Source: Drosophila miranda (taxonomy: Eukaryota; Arthropoda; Insecta; Diptera; Drosophilidae). Taken from it: a stretch of 64,000 nucleotides of DNA. Position numbers and translations under genes: made by a program. Shown here one piece after another: positions 34,620 through 46,969 of the stretch; position 1 is the stretch's first letter; each line of letters opens with the position of its first letter. The stretch is from NCBI RefSeq assembly GCF_003369915.1, contig NW_022881603.1:37223124-37287123 (forward strand), written 5' to 3'. A model generated the notes under the pieces. That model searched no databases. It was not told the origin of the DNA and saw only the letters and a program-made list of their open reading frames with translations.

Positions 34620-36259
34620 CATATGTGGTTTTAACAGGAATTTAATTTTACAAAGTAGGGCGTGTGTTCTTGCTGCTGGCAATGCTCTTGCCGTGACGTT
34701 TTTTTTTTTAGTTTTTTTAACCCCAATAAACACACGCACACACTTGTATTTATTCGGCGAATTTCGTGGGGTGTCTACTGCATTTATTAATACATATTCC
34801 AGGCTCTGTCGCAGCTGTCTAAAGACGTATTTTCTCGACACTTGACACACACTTGATATAGTTGAATGCTTATTTTTGCTTACTTTTATTATTCACTTTT
34901 ATTTTCATACGTGCAATGGTAAACAGACACTCAGAAATATACCGAAACTACGTCACAAATTTCAAAATATGCCGAAAATATACTGACGTATTATTTGTAT
35001 TCAAGCTGAATCAAATTGCTTTCGGTTGAATACTAGCTAGCAACGACTATCAGCACTGGACACATATTTTTAACCGATAATCTAATCAATTTTATATAAA
35101 AGTGGCTAATTTTAAGTACCATCTTTATTGGCATTGTTTATAAAATAAGGTTTCAATAAAAAATGTCAACAATTTCCACTAAGTTTATTTCTTTACATGG
35201 TAACTACCCATTTGCTACATATTAAAATCATTTTTATAAAGGGGAATATGTGTACTTTTCAAAATTGTTGGCCCGTTCTTTTCCATATAAGCTCCATGGA
35301 AGCGCCAGTGTGAAAAACCCCCGTTATGCATATTTTTACATTCCTTTTTTTTATATTTTTGAAAACATTGAGATTTTGATAGCAGGTGATCAAGATTTCG
35401 ATGATTTCCCGCATTAATAATCGATGTGGCTCTAAATTGCATTTTTACACGACTTCTACATTGGGGCATTGGCCAAGAGGGTGAGTGCATAACCTTAATA
35501 TACTGGAAAATACTATGGAAAGTATTTTTATATTTTGCAAGGTGTGTGAGCCAGACATTGTGGCAAGAAAATTAGTGTACTAAGTGACTTGGCGATAAAA
35601 TATACGGTCTGAAATATGCCACATATACCCACTTAAGACCCCTCTATTTAAACAGTCATTGTAGATATCTCCTATCCCTTCTTTTACTCACAAAAAAAAA
35701 ACCCACTATATCCACGATTTTCACTAAGTTCGGTGCAATATTAAAATACCCCTTTGGCATACAATGGGCTAATCGTTCTGTGATTTGATATTATTAGCTT
35801 GCTAGGACTTTATAGCTGAACATGAAGTTTATCCGATTGATAGATTATTTTTCTAAAATAGTAGCCAACTTTTGCTAGTCATTCTTATTGGATTTGCTTA
35901 GAATTTTCACGAGTTTTCAAAGTGAAAATTTTGAAAAATATACCGCTAAAAATTATTGTGTAAAAAAAGCACTACCTTTAAAAAAACTGCATACAAAATA
36001 CCAGATTAAATTGTTAAACAAATTCCAAGTCCCCAATCTATCAAAAAAAGTTTCCTTGCCAGGTAAAAAAGAGGTGAATATTATTATTATTAGTACTATT
36101 TTCCGCGGTCTAACTCGAGTTGTTATCCAGTTTAAATAAAGGGGCTTAAGTGGGCTAAGTTCGTTTTTTCATCGGTATGGCACGCTGAAAAGGCGCCATT
36201 CTTAAGAAGCGTCCCTCCATTTTTTTTAAACTCCTAAATAATTACAGCTCGACGTCATA
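34620..36259 (+). other. 5' flank of mars-like copy 4 (unit 4)
   Basis: Continuation of the host flank after the family B insertion (left part is 25943-25976). The gypsy A target near 34783 is uninterrupted. TATA-like, donor-like and acceptor-like signals are as in other units. No gene is supported. Confidence 0.55.
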
Positions 36260-38566
36260 ATGCAGCGCCACAGGGAATTATATAAACAGCAATCACTTGC
36301 TTTCAGCCCACGCAATTTCAATGAGCAGAACCGGGAACTCCAGAATGCGGCGCGTGCAAAACAGCGCGAGAATCGTTTTTAAAGCAACCGCATTATTAGT
36401 GTTAGTCCAACTCCCATCAAGCGTGCGGCACCTATACCGCCCTCAGAGGAGGCGCAGCCACGCCTTACCTATGTCGCTCCTCCTAAGGAGAATCGAAAAC
36501 CAGAGCTGCCTCAGCAGCAGAGGAAACCCACCCGGGACCTTTACATAAAGCGCTTCGTGGATTGGAAGGCTGCCAGGAAGGAACAAACAAAGAACGAGCA
36601 AATTGCTCGTCGTGGTCAAAAGATGTGCACATATAAAACCGAAACACTTACACCTGCGACAAACCCCCAGAAAGAGCAGGAGAACGCTCCGGCATTTGTG
36701 CCGCCAAAAAGGCACTCCTTATATGTTTTGTCAAAAAAAACTCAGTGTACGCAGACGGCAGCGGAGAGGAAACAGCCTTTGGCAACCCAATTGCGTACCC
36801 AGGGTCATCCATCCAGATTGCGCGCTCAGCCTGCGGCAACCATGGCAAAGCTGCAACATGCAACGTCGCGTCCTCAACCGGTCACTGTGAAGACCCAAAC
36901 ATCAAACATGAAACATCAAACATCAGCAAGGAATGTCCAGCCAGCCACAGTGAAGCCTGCACCTTCACGTGCATTGCCCTTGAAGCCTACAGCAGGCCCA
37001 AAGCCCAAGGCAGCGGATTTGGTCGTTGGACCTTCTGCAAATGGGGTTGTTCATTTGCCAAATGTGAGGACGCAACCATTCGAAAAGCCGGCCGTGAGTA
37101 AGCCCACCTTAAAAATACCAGCAGTGAAACCAAAGCCCATTCAAGGAGGTGGCGGAGGGGGAGCTGCGGGAAAATTTAAGTCGACCGCAGTAGCAAAAGG
37201 GCCGGCAATAAAAAACAAGCTTGCCAGCCAATTGTCGACCAGAATGAAGGCCAAGAGCAACGTCAGCGCTGGAAGAGAAGATAAGTTTCCCTGCTCTGGC
37301 CACATTCACGCAGTGCAAGACGAACAATTGCAGTCAAGAAATGATAGAAGCCTTGGGTGAGATTTCAAATCTGAGTCCAGTGGGTCCAATGAGCAGCCAC
37401 CGAGATTCGAAAGCGAAGCGGAAATTTGACTTTTCTAGGTACTCTTTGATAAAAACGGCAGCTGAAGAGAGTTTGATCTTGGATCCATATCTGGCTAAGG
37501 GTAAGTACAACAGGAATAAAATGGAGTAAAATGTAATATTATTGGTTTCCAGATCCAGATGATAAAGAACAAGAAAATTCTACTCTGAAGGCAGCTGCGG
37601 AGCAAACCCCTCCTCGCAGGATTTCCGATGAGTAGCCCAACTACTTAAGTCCATATGTGAGCGTCTCGCGCGGTAAAGTCAACTCTCGCTGTGATCGTGA
37701 GAAGCGAAACAGCATGTATTTGCCCGGTGAGGAGTATCCTGTTGCCAATCGGCGGGCCCTCGAGTTGGTGCTCTACTTTCGCATACAGCTGGAGAATGAG
37801 ATTCGACGACTGCGAGATATCTGCAGCGAGTGGGAAGCCTATAGCAGGGAGAATGAGGCGCATCTGGTTGAGACGGGCGGCATAGATATGATCAATGTGG
37901 CCATTGGACAGACAAATTTGCTCTCTACCAAGAAATTGATGCAGTTCAGCGGTCTGATTGACCGTTGCGGGGCGTGAGCTACGGGCAAGAACCATCGACC
38001 CTACGATGGCAGCGAGGAGACGAAACCCGTCCAGGCAGAGGATCTGGAACATGCTGCGACTCCAGAGTGAGAATGTTGACAAGCGCTTTGATAACTTGAA
38101 GCGATGGAAAAAGAACAATTGGCAGGACCCCGATGCAGTTGAGGAATCGAAAATACCAGCCAAGCCTGTGGCCAAACCAAAGTCTAAGCTGGGCAACAAT
38201 TTAAACGCTAAGCCCAAGGTCAAGGCCAGCAGTAACTTGATGCAATTACTCCGCAAGGCCCATGCTGAAATGAAAAAGGCTAAGGCGGATGTGGTATCAG
38301 CGGACGATGCCCCGCAAACTCCATCTCGCAGCAGCACTCAGCGTGTGATCGTAGTACGCGACCGTCGGTCCTTCTCTCCTGCTCGCACCGTCCTGCGCAT
38401 GTCTGTAGGCGAGAGCCGTTCTTCCAATGGTGGCAACACTCTGCTCAAGTCTGCTATATTGGCCGCAGCCGAACAAAACGCTCTTAATCATATCCCCCCT
38501 CCCAATAAGGGACGCCAGTCGATTCTGAAAAAACCAGGGACCAGCAAGCGTGAAAGTCGTGGAGTT
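36260..38566 (+). pseudogene. mars: mars-like gene copy 4, broken
   Basis: Nearly the same as copy 3. ATG 36260, TAA codon 41 (36380-36382), open from 36557 to 37360, the 101-bp deletion near 37267, intron 37501-37552, TAG 37633-37635, GKAP-domain TGA 37975-37977 and the 11-bp deletion near 38049. Unlike copy 3 it keeps the full C-run near 38494, so the frame after the 11-bp deletion continues through KPGTSKRESRGV into DINE-1 to a TAG at 38699-38701. Full mars-like protein cannot be made. Confidence 0.75.
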
Positions 38567-38571
38567 AGATC

Positions 38572-38933
38572 TCTGTTAGATCTCACTATAAAACGTATAT
38601 CTCAGAATTTCGCCCCACACCCTTCCGCCCCCACAAAGGACGAAAATCTGTTGCATCCACAATATTGCACATTCGAGAAAACTAAAAACGCAGAATCATA
38701 GATAATGACCATATCTATCAAATTGCTGAATCAAGATCAGATTGGATCATTTTTGTAGCCAAAAGCAAGAAATCAATTTGCAGTGGCTACGCAGCGCCCG
38801 ACGTCACGCTCAGACTGATTTTCTGTCTCTCTATTAGCGGCGTCTGCCGGAGGAGAGCCATATTGACTTAGTATCGGGTATAACTGTAGAGTTGCGGTGT
38901 CCGCAGCAACTCACAACGTTCCCCCTCGTTTTT
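38572..38933 (+). mobile_element. DINE-1 3' remnant, unit 4
   Basis: Same fusion and end points as in units 1 to 3. Confidence 0.8.
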
Positions 38934-39075
38934 GTGTTGTTTTATCAGCCTTGAATGCACCACACTCACACACGCGCACAGCATACATACATATGTATGA
39001 GGGTTTCTATCGTATTTTCCAGCTCTGTTGAGATTAAAATAGTGCTCTTATTACTTTGATTTCCATTTTATTATA

Positions 39076-39479
39076 CAGTCAAGGAAAAAAGTCAACATAC
39101 AGCACCGATTTTTCAATATTTCGGGTTTTCGCAATGAAAATTAAAAAAGTTGGTATGCCATTATTTAGGACACTTAAAGTTATTATTTCAGAAAAAAAAA
39201 CTTAAACAAAAATTATGTATACTTAAGTTACAACGAAAAAACATAAAATGTTCACGGAAAAAAGTGTACATACAGCCTCTATGCTTTTGTATTATAGTCT
39301 CAAAGTAATCTTAATATTAATACTTTTTATACTTTTAATATTTGGTTGGTCCACCATTGGCATCTATTACAGCCTGTAGTCGTCGGGGCATCGATGCCAC
39401 CAAATTTTCGGTTGTTGTGGGCGGAACTTCGGCCCAAGCTCGAATGAGGGCGGTTTTGAGGCTTTCCCGACTGCTGATG
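39076..39479. mobile_element. Tc1-type transposon remnant, unit 4
   Basis: 404 bp with the CAGTCAAGG terminus, cut at CTGCTGATG and joined to AACCTTGG. Carries the same missing ATT as unit 3. Confidence 0.85.
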
Positions 39480-41149
39480 AACCTTGGCGTTTCAAACCGA
39501 TTGAATGTACATATGTGGTTTTAACAGGAATTTAATTTTACAAAGTAGGGCGTGTGTTCTTGCTGCTGGCAATGCTCTTGCCGTGACGTTTTTTTTTTAG
39601 TTTTTTTAACCCCAATAAACACACGCACACACTTGTATTTATTCGGCGAATTTCGTGGGGTGTCTACTGCATTTATTAATACATATTCCAGGCTCTGTCG
39701 CAGCTGTCTAAAGACGTATTTTCTCGACACTTGACACACACTTGATATAGTTGAATGCTTATTTTTGCTTACTTTTATTATTCACTTTTATTTTCATACG
39801 TGCAATGGTAAACAGACACTCAGAAATATACCGAAACTACGTCACAAATTTCAAAATATGCCGAAAATATACTGACGTATTATTTGTATTCAAGCTGAAT
39901 CAAATTGCTTTCGGTTGAATACTAGCTAGCAACGACTATCAGCACTGGACACATATTTTTAACCGATAATCTAATCAATTTTATATAAAAGTGGCTAATT
40001 TTAAGTACCATCTTTATTGGCATTGTTTATAAAATAAGGTTTCAATAAAAAATGTCAACAATTTCCACTAAGTTTATTTCTTTACATGGTAACTACCCAT
40101 TTGCTACATATTAAAATCATTTTTATAAAGGGGAATATGTGTACTTTTCAAAATTGTTGGCCCGTTCTTTTCCATATAAGCCCCATGGAAGCGCCAGTGT
40201 GAAAAACCCCCGTTATGCATATTTTTACATTCCTTTTTTTTATATTTTTGAAAACATTGAGATTTTGATAGCAGGTGATCAAGATTTCGATGATTTCCCG
40301 CATTAATAATCGATGTGGCTCTAAATTGCATTTTTACACGACTTCTACATTGGGGCATTGGCCAAGAGGGTGAGTGCATAACCTTAATATACTGGAAAAT
40401 ACTATGGAAAGTATTTTTATATTTTGCAAGGTGTGTGAGCCAGACATTGTGGCAAGAAAATTAGTGTACTAAGTGACTTGGCGATAAAATATACGGTCTG
40501 AAATATGCCACATATACCCACTTAAGACCCCTCTATTTAAACAGTCATTGTAGATACCTCCTATCCCTTCTTTTACTCACAAAAAAAAAACCCACTATAT
40601 CCACGATTTTCACTAAGTTCGGTGCAATATTAAAATACCCCTTTGGCATACAATGGGCTAATCGTTCTGTGATTTGATATTATTAGCTTGCTAGGACTTT
40701 ATAGCTGAACATGAAGTTTATCCGATTGATAGATTATTTTTCTAAAATAGTAGCCAACTTTTGCTAGTCATTCTTATTGGATTTGCTTAGAATTTTCACG
40801 AGTTTTCAAAGTGAAAATTTTGAAAAATATACCGCTAAAAATTATTGTGTAAAAAAAGCACTACCTTTAAAAAAAACTGCATACAAAATACCAGATTAAA
40901 TTGTTAAACAAATTCCAAGTCCCCAATCTATCAAAAAAAGTTTCCTTGCCAGGTAAAAAAGAGGTGAATATTATTATTATTAGTATTATTTTCCGCGGTC
41001 TAACTCGAGTTGTTATCCAGTTTAAATAAAGGGGCTTAAGTGGGCTAAGTTCGTTTTTTCATCGGTATGGCACGCTGAAAAGGCGCCATTCTTAAGAAGC
41101 GTCCCTCCATTTTTTTTAAACTCCTAAATAATTACAGCTCGACGTCATA
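39480..41149 (+). other. 5' flank of mars-like copy 5 (unit 5), empty gypsy A site
   Basis: Host flank of the same kind as units 2 to 4, with an uninterrupted target near 39672. No gene is supported. Confidence 0.55.
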
Positions 41150-43644
41150 ATGCAGCGCCACAGGGAATTATATAAACAGCAATCACTTGCTTTCAGCCCA
41201 CGCAATTTCAATGAGCAGAACCGGGAACTCCAGAATGCGGCGCGTGCAAAACAGCGCGAGGATCGTTTTTAAAGCAACCGCATTATTAGTGTTAGTCCAA
41301 CTCCCGTCAAGCGTGCGGCACCTATACCGCCCTCAGAGGAGGCGCAGCCACGCCTTACCTATGTCGCTCCTCCTAAGGAGAATCGAAAACCAGAGCTGCC
41401 TCAGCAGCAGAGGAACCCCACCCGGGACCTTTACATAAAGCGCTTCGTGGATTGGAAGGCTGCCAGGAAGGAACAAACAAAGAACGAGCAAATTGCTCGT
41501 CGTGGTCAAAAGATGTGCACATATAAAACCGAAACACTTACACCTGCGACAAACCCCAGAAAGAGCAGGAGAACGCTCCGGCATTTGTGCCGCCAAAAAG
41601 GCACTCCTTATATGTTTTGTCAAAAAAAACTCAGTGTACGCAGACGGCAGCGGAGAGGAAACAGCCTTTGGCAACCCAATTGCGTACCCAGGGTCATCCA
41701 TCCAGATTGCGCGCTCAGCCTGCGGCAACCATGGCAAAGCTGCAACATGCAACGTCGCGTCCTCAACCGGTCACTGTGAAGACCCAAACATCAAACATGA
41801 AACATCAAACATCAGCAAGGAATGTCCAGCCAGCCACAGTGAAGCCTGCACCTTCACGTGCATTGCCCTTGAAGCCTACAGCAGGCCCAAAGCCCAAGGC
41901 AGCAGATTTGGTCGTTGGACCTTCTGCAAATGGGGTTGTTCATTTGCCAAATGTGAGGACGCAACCATTCTAAAAGCCGGCCGTGAGTAAGCCCACCTTA
42001 AAAATACCAGCAGTGAAACCAAAGCCCATTCAAGAAGGCGGCGGAGGGGGAGCTGCGGGAAAATTTAAGCCGACCGCAGTAGCAAAAGGGCCGGCAATAA
42101 AAAACAAGCTTGCCAGCCAATTGTCGACCAGAATGAAGGCCAAGAGCAACGTCAGCAAGTACGTAGGTCTTCAAAAGAATGTTTGAAATCGGCCGGAGCT
42201 GATGAGAGAGTTGGTTGAGGCTGGGACCACTGAACTCCCACTGCCTCCCAATACGCCGCTGGAAGAGAAGATAAGTTTCCCTGCTCTGGCCACATTCACG
42301 CAGTGCAATACGAACAATTGCAGTCAAGAAATGATAGAAGCCTTGGGTGAGATTTCAAATCTGAGTCCAGTGGGTCCAATGAGCAGCCACCGAGATTCGA
42401 AAGCGAAGCGGAAATTTGACTTTTCTAGGTACTCTTTGATAAAAACGGCAGCTGAAGAGAGTTTGATCTTGGATCCATATCTGGCTAAGGGTAAGTACAA
42501 CAGGAATAAAATGGAGTAAAATGTAATATTATTGGTTTCCAGATCCAGATGATAAAGAACAAGAAAATTCTACTCTGAAGGCAGCTGCGGAGCAAACCCC
42601 TCGCAGGATTTCCGATGAGAAGCCCAACTACTTAAGTCCATATGTGAGCGTCTCGCGCGGTAAAGTCAACTCTCGCTGTGAGCGTGAGAAGCGAAACAGC
42701 ATGTATTTGCCCGGTGAGGAGTATCCTGTTGCCAATCGGCGGGCCCTCGAGTCGGTGCTCTACTTTCGCATACAGCTGGAGAATGAGATTCGACGACTGC
42801 GAGATATCTGCAGCGAGTGGGAAGCCTATAGCAAGGAGAATGAGGCGCATCTGGTTGAGACGGGCGGCATAGATATGATCAATGTGGCCATTGGACAGAC
42901 AAATTTGCTCTCTACCAAGAAATTGATGCAGTTCAGCGGTCTGATTGACCGTTGCGGGGCGTGAGCTACGGGCAAGAACCATCGACCCTACGATGGCAGC
43001 GAGGAGACGAAACCCGTCCAGGCAGAGGATCTGGAAGGGGGGTGGGACATGCTGCGACTCCAGAGTGAGAATGTTGACAAGCGCTTTGATAACTTGAAGC
43101 GATGGAAAAAGAACAATTGGCAGGACCCCGATGCAGTTGAGGAATCGAAAATACCAGCCAAGCCTGTGGCCAAACCAAAGTCTAAGCTGGGCAACAATTT
43201 AAACGCTAAGCCCAAGGTCAAGGCCAGCAGTAACTTGATGCAATTACTCCGCAAGGCCCATGCTGAAATGAAAAAGGCTAAGGCGGTTGTGGTATCAGCG
43301 GACGATGCCCCGCAAACTCCATCTCGCAGCAGCACTCAGCGTGTGATCGTAGAACGCGACCGTCGGTCCTTCTCTCCTGCTCGCACCGTCCTTCCAATGG
43401 TGGCAACACTCTGCTCAAGTCTGCAATATTGGCCGCAGCCGAACAAAACGCTCTTAATCATACCCCCCTCCCAATAAGGGACGCCAGTCGATTCTGAAAA
43501 AACCAGGGACCAGCAAGCGTGAAAGTCGGGGGAGTTATTTTCAGTACAAAGAAAAATGTACGGCACTTCAAATTCACCTACGAAGAAGGCACTATTAGCG
43601 ATGACCAGGGCCCAGCAGAAAATGAGCCGCAATCCGCGTCTTAG
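41150..43644 (+). pseudogene. mars: mars-like gene copy 5, broken but with native C-terminus
   Basis: ATG 41150. TAA at codon 41 (41270-41272), a one-base loss near 41553, TAA 41971-41973 (shared with copy 2), TGA 42184-42186 (shared with copies 1 and 6), intron 42491-42542, GKAP-domain TGA 42962-42964, a 28-base loss near 43391 and a one-base loss near 43465. It is the only copy that continues past KRESRG into its own C-terminus, with NVRHFKFTYEEGTISDD and a TAG at 43642-43644. This shows that the DINE-1-coded tails of copies 1 to 4 are secondary. Confidence 0.75.
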
Positions 43645-43810
43645 GCCATCCACCGAGTTTATGTAGTTTATCTATCATTTATTATTTAAAGTTACGTTTT
43701 TGTTTATATGTATAGTATTATTTAATTCTGAAAATTATGTTTCAATTTCAAAGCCTTGTTTTATATATTTTTTTTAAATTAAGTACATCAATCAATCAAA
43801 TAAAGGAAAA
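43645..43810 (+). other. 3' untranslated region of mars-like copy 5
   Basis: AT-rich 3' region with AATAAA at 43799-43804, a plausible polyadenylation signal 155 bp after the stop. The inverted DINE-1 begins just after it. Confidence 0.55.
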
Positions 43811-44766
43811 AAACGAGGGGGAACGTTGTGAGTTGCTGCGGACACCGCAACTCTACAGTTATACCCGATACTAAGTCAGTATGGCTCTCCACCGGCAGAC
43901 GCCGCTAATTTCAAACGACACGACAAAGAGTGCGTGCGAGAGAGACAGAAAATCAGTCTGAGCGTGACGTCGGGCGCTGCGTAGCCACTGCAAATTGATT
44001 TGTTCCTATTGGCTATAAAAATGATCTGATCTGATCCAGATTCAGCAATCTGATAGATATGGTCATTATCTATGATTCTGCGTTTTTAGTTTTCTCGAAT
44101 GTGCAATATTGTGGATGCAACAGATTTTCGTCCTTTGTGGGGGCGGAAGGGGGTGGGGTGAAATTTTGAGATACACGTTTTATAGTAAGATCTAACAGGA
44201 GTGCGGATACCAAATTTGGTTACTCTAGCCTTAATAGTCTCTGAGATTTTTGAATATCTCCAGATTTTGGTCCTTTGCGGGGGCGGAAGGGGGTGTGGCG
44301 AAATTTTGAAACAAACTCGTCTCGGTCCGATATATTAGGAGTGTGGATACCAAATTTGGTTGCTCTAGCTTTTGTAGTCTCTGAGATCTAGGCGCTAATG
44401 TTTTACTCTAAGCAAAGCCGCCTATGCTACGTGTGTGTTAGAGAGAGACAGGGCGGGAAAAAAATGAAATTGTTTTCTTGATGCTGGCTATAATAATAAT
44501 ACGATCCAATTCAGATTCCGCAGTCTTAAAGATATGGTCATTCTCTACAATTCTACGTTTTTGGTTTTCTCATATCTTTAAAATTGTGGATGCCACAGAT
44601 TTTCGTGCTTTGTGGGGGCGGAAGTGGGCGGGGCGAAGTTTTGAAATATTTTTGTAGCAGTGACATATCACAGAAGTCTGGGTCCAAAACATCGTTGATC
44701 TAGCTCTTATAGTCTTTGAGCACTAGGCGCTGAAGGGGACGGACAGACGGACGGACGGACGGACGG

Positions 44767-44798
<32 letters not shown>

Positions 44799-44939
44799 GG
44801 CCCAATCGACTCGGCTATTGATGCTGATCAAGAATATATATACTTTATGGGGTCGGAAACGATTCCTTCTGGACGTTACACACATCCACTTTTACCACAA
44901 ATCTAATATACCCCAATACTCATTTTGAGTATCGGGTAT
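43811..44939 (-). mobile_element. DINE-1 (Helentron-type) element, inverted, unit 5
   Basis: Complete-looking element on the minus strand. The 3' end (AACGAGGGGGAACG in plus reading) and hairpin are at the left; the 5' end with the short inverted repeat TACCCGATACTC/GAGTATTGGGGTA is at the right. It contains the GTCY microsatellite (44738-44798) and the DINE-1 core with TTGATCAGCATCAATAGCC. It codes for nothing. Helentron enzymes supplied elsewhere would mobilise it. Confidence 0.85.
44738..44798. repeat. GTCY microsatellite in inverted DINE-1
   Basis: Run of GGAC/AGAC tetramers (the complement of GTCC/GTCT), a known proto-microsatellite of DINE-1-type elements. Confidence 0.85.
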
Positions 44940-45015
44940 TGTTGTTGCTCCGTGCGTAATGAATAGCGCGTAGTTTTGTGTTTGTCGCCTTTTAGTTAGT
45001 CACTTGCTCTGTTTT
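44940..45015. other. Spacer between the two inverted DINE-1 elements
   Basis: 76 bp of host-like sequence without recognisable features. It forms the loop of a large inverted repeat of about 1.1 kb per arm. Confidence 0.5.
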
Positions 45016-46130
45016 TATACCCGATACTCAAAATGAGTATTGGGGTATATTAGATTTGTGGTAAAAGTGGTCGGAATCGTTTCCGACCCCATAAAGTATA
45101 TATATTCTTGATCAGCATCAATAGCCGAGTCGATTGGGCCCTGTCTGTCTGTCTGTCTGTCCGTCTGTCCGTCTGTCCGTCTGTCCGTCCGTCCGTCTGT
45201 CCGTCCCCTTCAGCGCCTAGTGCTCAAAGACTATAAGAGCTAGAGCAACGATGTTTTGGATCCAGACTTCTGTGATATGTAACTGCTACAAAAATATTTC
45301 AAAACTTCGCCCCGCCCTCTTCCGCCCCACAAAGGACGAAAATCTGTGGCATCCACAATTTTAAAGATATGAGAAAACCAAAAACGTAGAATTGTAGAGA
45401 ATGACCATATCTTTAAGACTGCGGAATCTGAATTGGATCGTATTATTATTATAGCCAGCATCAAGAAAACAATTTCATTTTTTCTCGCCCTGTCTCTCTC
45501 TAACACACACGTAGCATAGGCGGCTTTGCTTAGAGTAAAACATTAGCGCCTAGATCTCAGAGACTATAAAAGCTAGAGCAACCAAATTTGGTATCCACAC
45601 TCCTAATATATCGGACCGAGACGAGTTTGTTTCAAAATTTCGCCACACCCCCTTCCGCCCCCGCAAAGGACGAAAATCTGGGGCATCTACAAATCTCAGA
45701 GACTATTAAGGCTAGAGTAACCAAATTTGGTATCCGCACTCCTGTTAGATCTTACTATAAAACGTGTATCTCAAAATTTCGCCCCACCCCCTTCCGCCCA
45801 CACAAAGGACGAAAATCTGTTGCATCCACAATATTGCACATTCGAGAAAACTAAAAACGCAGAATCATAGATAATGACCATATCTATCAGATTGCTGAAT
45901 CTGGATCAGATCAGATCATTTTTATAGCCAATAGGAACAAATCAATTTGCCTTGGCTACGCAGCGCCCGACGTCACGCTCAGACTGATTTTCTGTCTCTC
46001 TCTCACGCACTCTTTGTCGTGTCGTTTAATATTAGCGGCGTCTGCCGGAGGAGAGCCATACTGACTTAGTATCGGGTATAACCGTAGAGTTGCGGCGTCC
46101 GCAGCAACTCACAACGTTCCCCCTCGTTTT
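45016..46130 (+). mobile_element. DINE-1 (Helentron-type) element, direct, unit 5
   Basis: Plus-strand partner of 43811-44939, from TATACCCGATACTC to CCCCCTCGTTTT. It has the GTCY microsatellite at 45141-45206 and the 3' hairpin near 46084-46110. The remnants in units 1 to 4 correspond to its 3' part, and the same host spacer follows it. Confidence 0.85.
45141..45206. repeat. GTCY microsatellite in direct DINE-1
   Basis: GTCT/GTCC tetramer run. Composition and length differ from the inverted partner and from 53277-53349. Confidence 0.85.
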
Positions 46131-46272
46131 GTGTTGTTTTATCAGCCTTGAATGCACCACACTCACACACGCGCACAGCATACATACATATGTATGAGGG
46201 TTTCTTTCGTATTTTCCAGCTCTGTTGAGATTAAAATAGTGCTCTTATTACTTTGATTTCCATTTTATTATA
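46131..46272. other. Host spacer between DINE-1 and Tc1 element, unit 5
   Basis: Same spacer as at 8831-8972 with the CACACTCACACACGCGCAC stretch. It ends in the TA target of the Tc1 element. Confidence 0.6.
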
Positions 46273-46512
46273 CAGTCAAGGAAAAAAGTCAACATACAGC
46301 ACCGATTTTTCAATATTTCGGGTTTTCGCAATGAAAATTAAAAAAGTTGGTATGCCATTATTTAGGACACTTAAAGTTATTATTATTTCAGAAAAAAAAC
46401 TTAAACAAAAATGATGTATACTAAAGTTACAACGAAAAAACATAAAATGTTCACGGAAAAAAGTGTACATACAGCCTCTATGCTTTTGTATTATAGTCTC
46501 AAAGTCATCTTA

Positions 46513-46719
46513 GGTTAGGTTAGGTTAAGGCGGTAGCCGGGAGGGGGGGGATAAGAGCCTCCCGCCCCCAAGCTCACTTGGACCTATAAAAGGTCCGTTG
46601 TGTTGCCGCATGGGCATGTGCCCCTTCGCGTTGCCCGAACCGTGAGAGCATACTACTGCAGGTTAAGGGCAGTCCCATCCGGTGGCTTGGATGTATTTGG
46701 ACAAGGTCCCTGGTTTGAT
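46513..46719 (-). mobile_element. Short retroposed insertion (207 bp) in the Tc1 left arm
   Basis: Flanked by a 14-bp direct repeat TCAAAGTCATCTTA (46499-46512 and 46720-46733), typical of target-primed reverse transcription. The plus strand starts with GGTTAGGTTAGGTTAAGG, so on the minus strand the insertion ends in a TAACC-type tail. A 5'-truncated non-LTR element or a SINE-like sequence are both possible. I do not recognise the family, and no ORF is present. Confidence 0.65.
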
Positions 46720-46969
46720 TCAAAGTCATCTTAATATTAATACTTTTTATACTTTTAATATTTGGTTGGTCCACCATTGGCATCTATTACAGCCTGTAGT
46801 CGTCGGGGCATCGATGCCCCCAAATTTTCGGTTGTTGTGGGCGGAACTTCGGCCCAAGCTCGAATGAGGGCGGTTTTGAGGCTTTCCCGACTGCTGATGT
46901 TATACTTCCGTACCAATCTTTCTAAAATGTCCCAAAGATGTTCGATTGGGTTAAGGTCTGGAGATTGGG

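Noticed and set aside
44738..44798. Tetramer run as a CRISPR array or satellite
   Set aside because: It is a simple microsatellite inside DINE-1 with no spacer structure.
46513..46540. GGTTAGGTTAGG as telomeric repeat
   Set aside because: Drosophila telomeres do not use TTAGG repeats, only about three repeats are present, and they sit inside an insertion with a 14-bp target duplication.
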